From NCBI GenBank assembly GCA_963812475.1, contig CAWEVI010000047.1:1-64000 (forward strand): a stretch of 64,000 bases of DNA, given 5' to 3'. Each line of letters opens with the position of its first letter. Position 1 is the first letter of the stretch. The translations under genes were made by a program, and so were the position numbers. Origin of the DNA: JAMXLO01 sp963812475 (GTDB lineage: Bacteria; Pseudomonadota; Alphaproteobacteria; Acetobacterales; Acetobacteraceae). The notes below the pieces were generated by a model that was not told the origin of the DNA, did no database searches, and saw only the letters and a program-made list of their open reading frames with translations. Shown here piece after piece: positions 62,926-64,000 of this stretch.

Positions 62926-63092
62926 TAAGGAACTGCCTCTTGCCACGCACCGCCACCAGCTACGCATAATTGACACATATCCTTTGCTTTTCTGTGCTTT
63001 ACGTGGTTCCTATAGCGCCACCCGCCGCCACGAGTATCCATTGCGGACCTTCCTGCCGGGTCCGCATCGGGTCCGCAGAAGAGTTTCTCATC

Positions 63093-64000
63093 TTGCCAAA
63101 ACTCACCGATCGCTTCCTCGCCACCTTCAAGCCGGAACCAGGGAAGAAGGACCGGCTTGCATTCGATACAGAGTGCCGAGGGTTGGGCGTGCGTGCTAGC
63201 GCCAATGGGACCCGGACCTTCATCGTACAGTGGACAGACCCGGCCACCGCGCAGAAGCGCCGAGAGCCGCTGGGGGTGTGGGGCGGTATCACAGTCGATC
63301 AGGCGCGGGTTGCCGCACGCGCGCGCCTTGGCGACGTGGCGAAGGGCATAGACCCGCGCAACGCTAGGCTCGTCGCACGCGCGAAGGCGGAGGCGGATCG
63401 GGCTGAAGCCAAACTGACACTCGAGGCGCTGGTTGATGAATGGGCGAAGCTTCACCTTGCTGCCCGCCGGCCGCGCTACCGAGCCGAAGCCGTCCGAGCG
63501 ATCAAGTTGGCATTCGCAGACTATCTCAGAAGCCTGCCGCTCGGTCACCCGCTCCGAGGCGGTCAACGTGCTTGACCAGTTGATACGCGCCGACACGCCC
63601 GCCATCGCCGGCCGCACGCTCGCCTATGCCCGTGCCTGCCACGGCTGGGCCGAGAAGCGCGGCAAAGTACCCGGAAGTCCCATTCACCGGCCTTCCATCC
63701 CGCGGCAGTGGAGGCCCGCGAGAGGTACTTGAGCAGCCAGGAACTGGAGCGTCTGGAATGCCGCGGCAGCGATGGCAGAGCCGTGGGGGCCACTATTTCG
63801 CGTCCTAGTGTTGACGCTCTCGCGGAGAGAGGAAGTTGCCGCTATGCGTTGGTCGGAGCTTTCCCACGACCACGCGATCTGGACCGTACCCGGGACGCGC
63901 ATGAAGCGCGGCCAGGCGCATGTCGTTGCTTTGCCTGACCTGGCGCGCGACGCTCTGCGTGCGGTGACGCGGATCAAGAGCCAGGACCTGGTGTTCTCGA
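63093..64000 (+). pseudogene. Tyrosine integrase with several frameshifts (partial)
   Basis: Pieces of one phage-type integrase follow each other in shifting frames. First is the N-terminal DUF4102-like part (LTDRFLATFKPEPGKKDRLAFDTECRGLGVRAS to YLRSLP). Next is the core-binding part (SEAVNVLDQLIRADTPAIAGRTLAYARACHGWAEKRGK), then PFTGLP, then VEARERYLSSQELER. Last is the catalytic part (LSRREEVAAMRWSELSHDHAIWTVPGTRMKRG...LVFS), which leaves the window before the His and Tyr. Each change is a shift of one base in the same direction. It lies beside the tRNA-Thr fragment and reads into the element, as expected for its integrase. The start (TTG 63093) is uncertain. Confidence 0.75.

Noticed and set aside
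1..64000. CRISPR array
   Set aside because: No regularly spaced direct repeats were seen anywhere; the repeated segments are IS copies or short tandem repeats.

Overview
The window is high-GC DNA of an alphaproteobacterium, most likely a member of the Acetobacteraceae/Rhodospirillales. The evidence is the housekeeping block aroE-coaE-dnaQ facing secB and a Tim44-like gene, the aapJQMP-type amino acid transporter, and the abundance of IS1380, IS5, IS630 and similar elements. The genus cannot be fixed from sequence reading alone.

Layout. 1-2060: chromosomal genes (TRIC-like channel, M20 amidohydrolase). 2344-6146: IS6-like, IS630 and a cleanly inserted IS1380 element around a sulfite-exporter relic. 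6883-8205: type II NADH dehydrogenase. 8442-9458: truncated copy of an IS whose complete copy lies at 28258-30062. 9528-18800: the most interesting locus. A large SAM/adenylate cyclase/AAA/TPR protein is followed by four tightly packed genes that look like a LodA-type tryptophylquinone protein split in two, the second half fused to a ferritin-like diiron domain, with a radical SAM/SPASM maturase and an FAD monooxygenase. 19049-21358: an IS5-type element and a dead IS630. 21764-23563: an MpaB-like oxygenase gene and a run of decayed small genes. 24248-31948: an integrative, phage-satellite-like element (HTH protein, RepA-like ATPase, CHC2/Toprim primase, AlpA-like regulator, frameshifted tyrosine integrase), interrupted by the complete IS. 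32080-33799: prophage relic. 33962-38513: a 4.55-kb IS1-family transposon with perfect 19-bp ends, an 8-bp target duplication and passenger genes, itself hit by two IS5 elements.

38542-62694 is mostly ordinary chromosome. It holds a lipoprotein, a degenerate receiver protein, a DUF6065 protein with a possible 34-residue peptide gene upstream, a YeiH-type exporter and a BTAD/TPR regulator. These are followed by the aap transporter operon, a LutA-like protein, an orphan DNA methyltransferase and a Tim44-like protein. Next come a phosphatase, secB, dnaQ, coaE and aroE, and last a sugar/polyol ABC transporter operon with two substrate-binding paralogues leading into inositol-phosphatase, CoA-transferase and MaoC genes. 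At 62881 a displaced 3' half of tRNA-Thr(CGT) marks the edge of another integrated element, whose integrase (63093 to the end) is broken by several frameshifts.

Several genes are broken by one base (ugpA-like permease, both integrases, the PPC-domain gene). Some of these may be real decay and some assembly errors; reads would settle it. No CRISPR array, rRNA gene or intact tRNA gene was seen.
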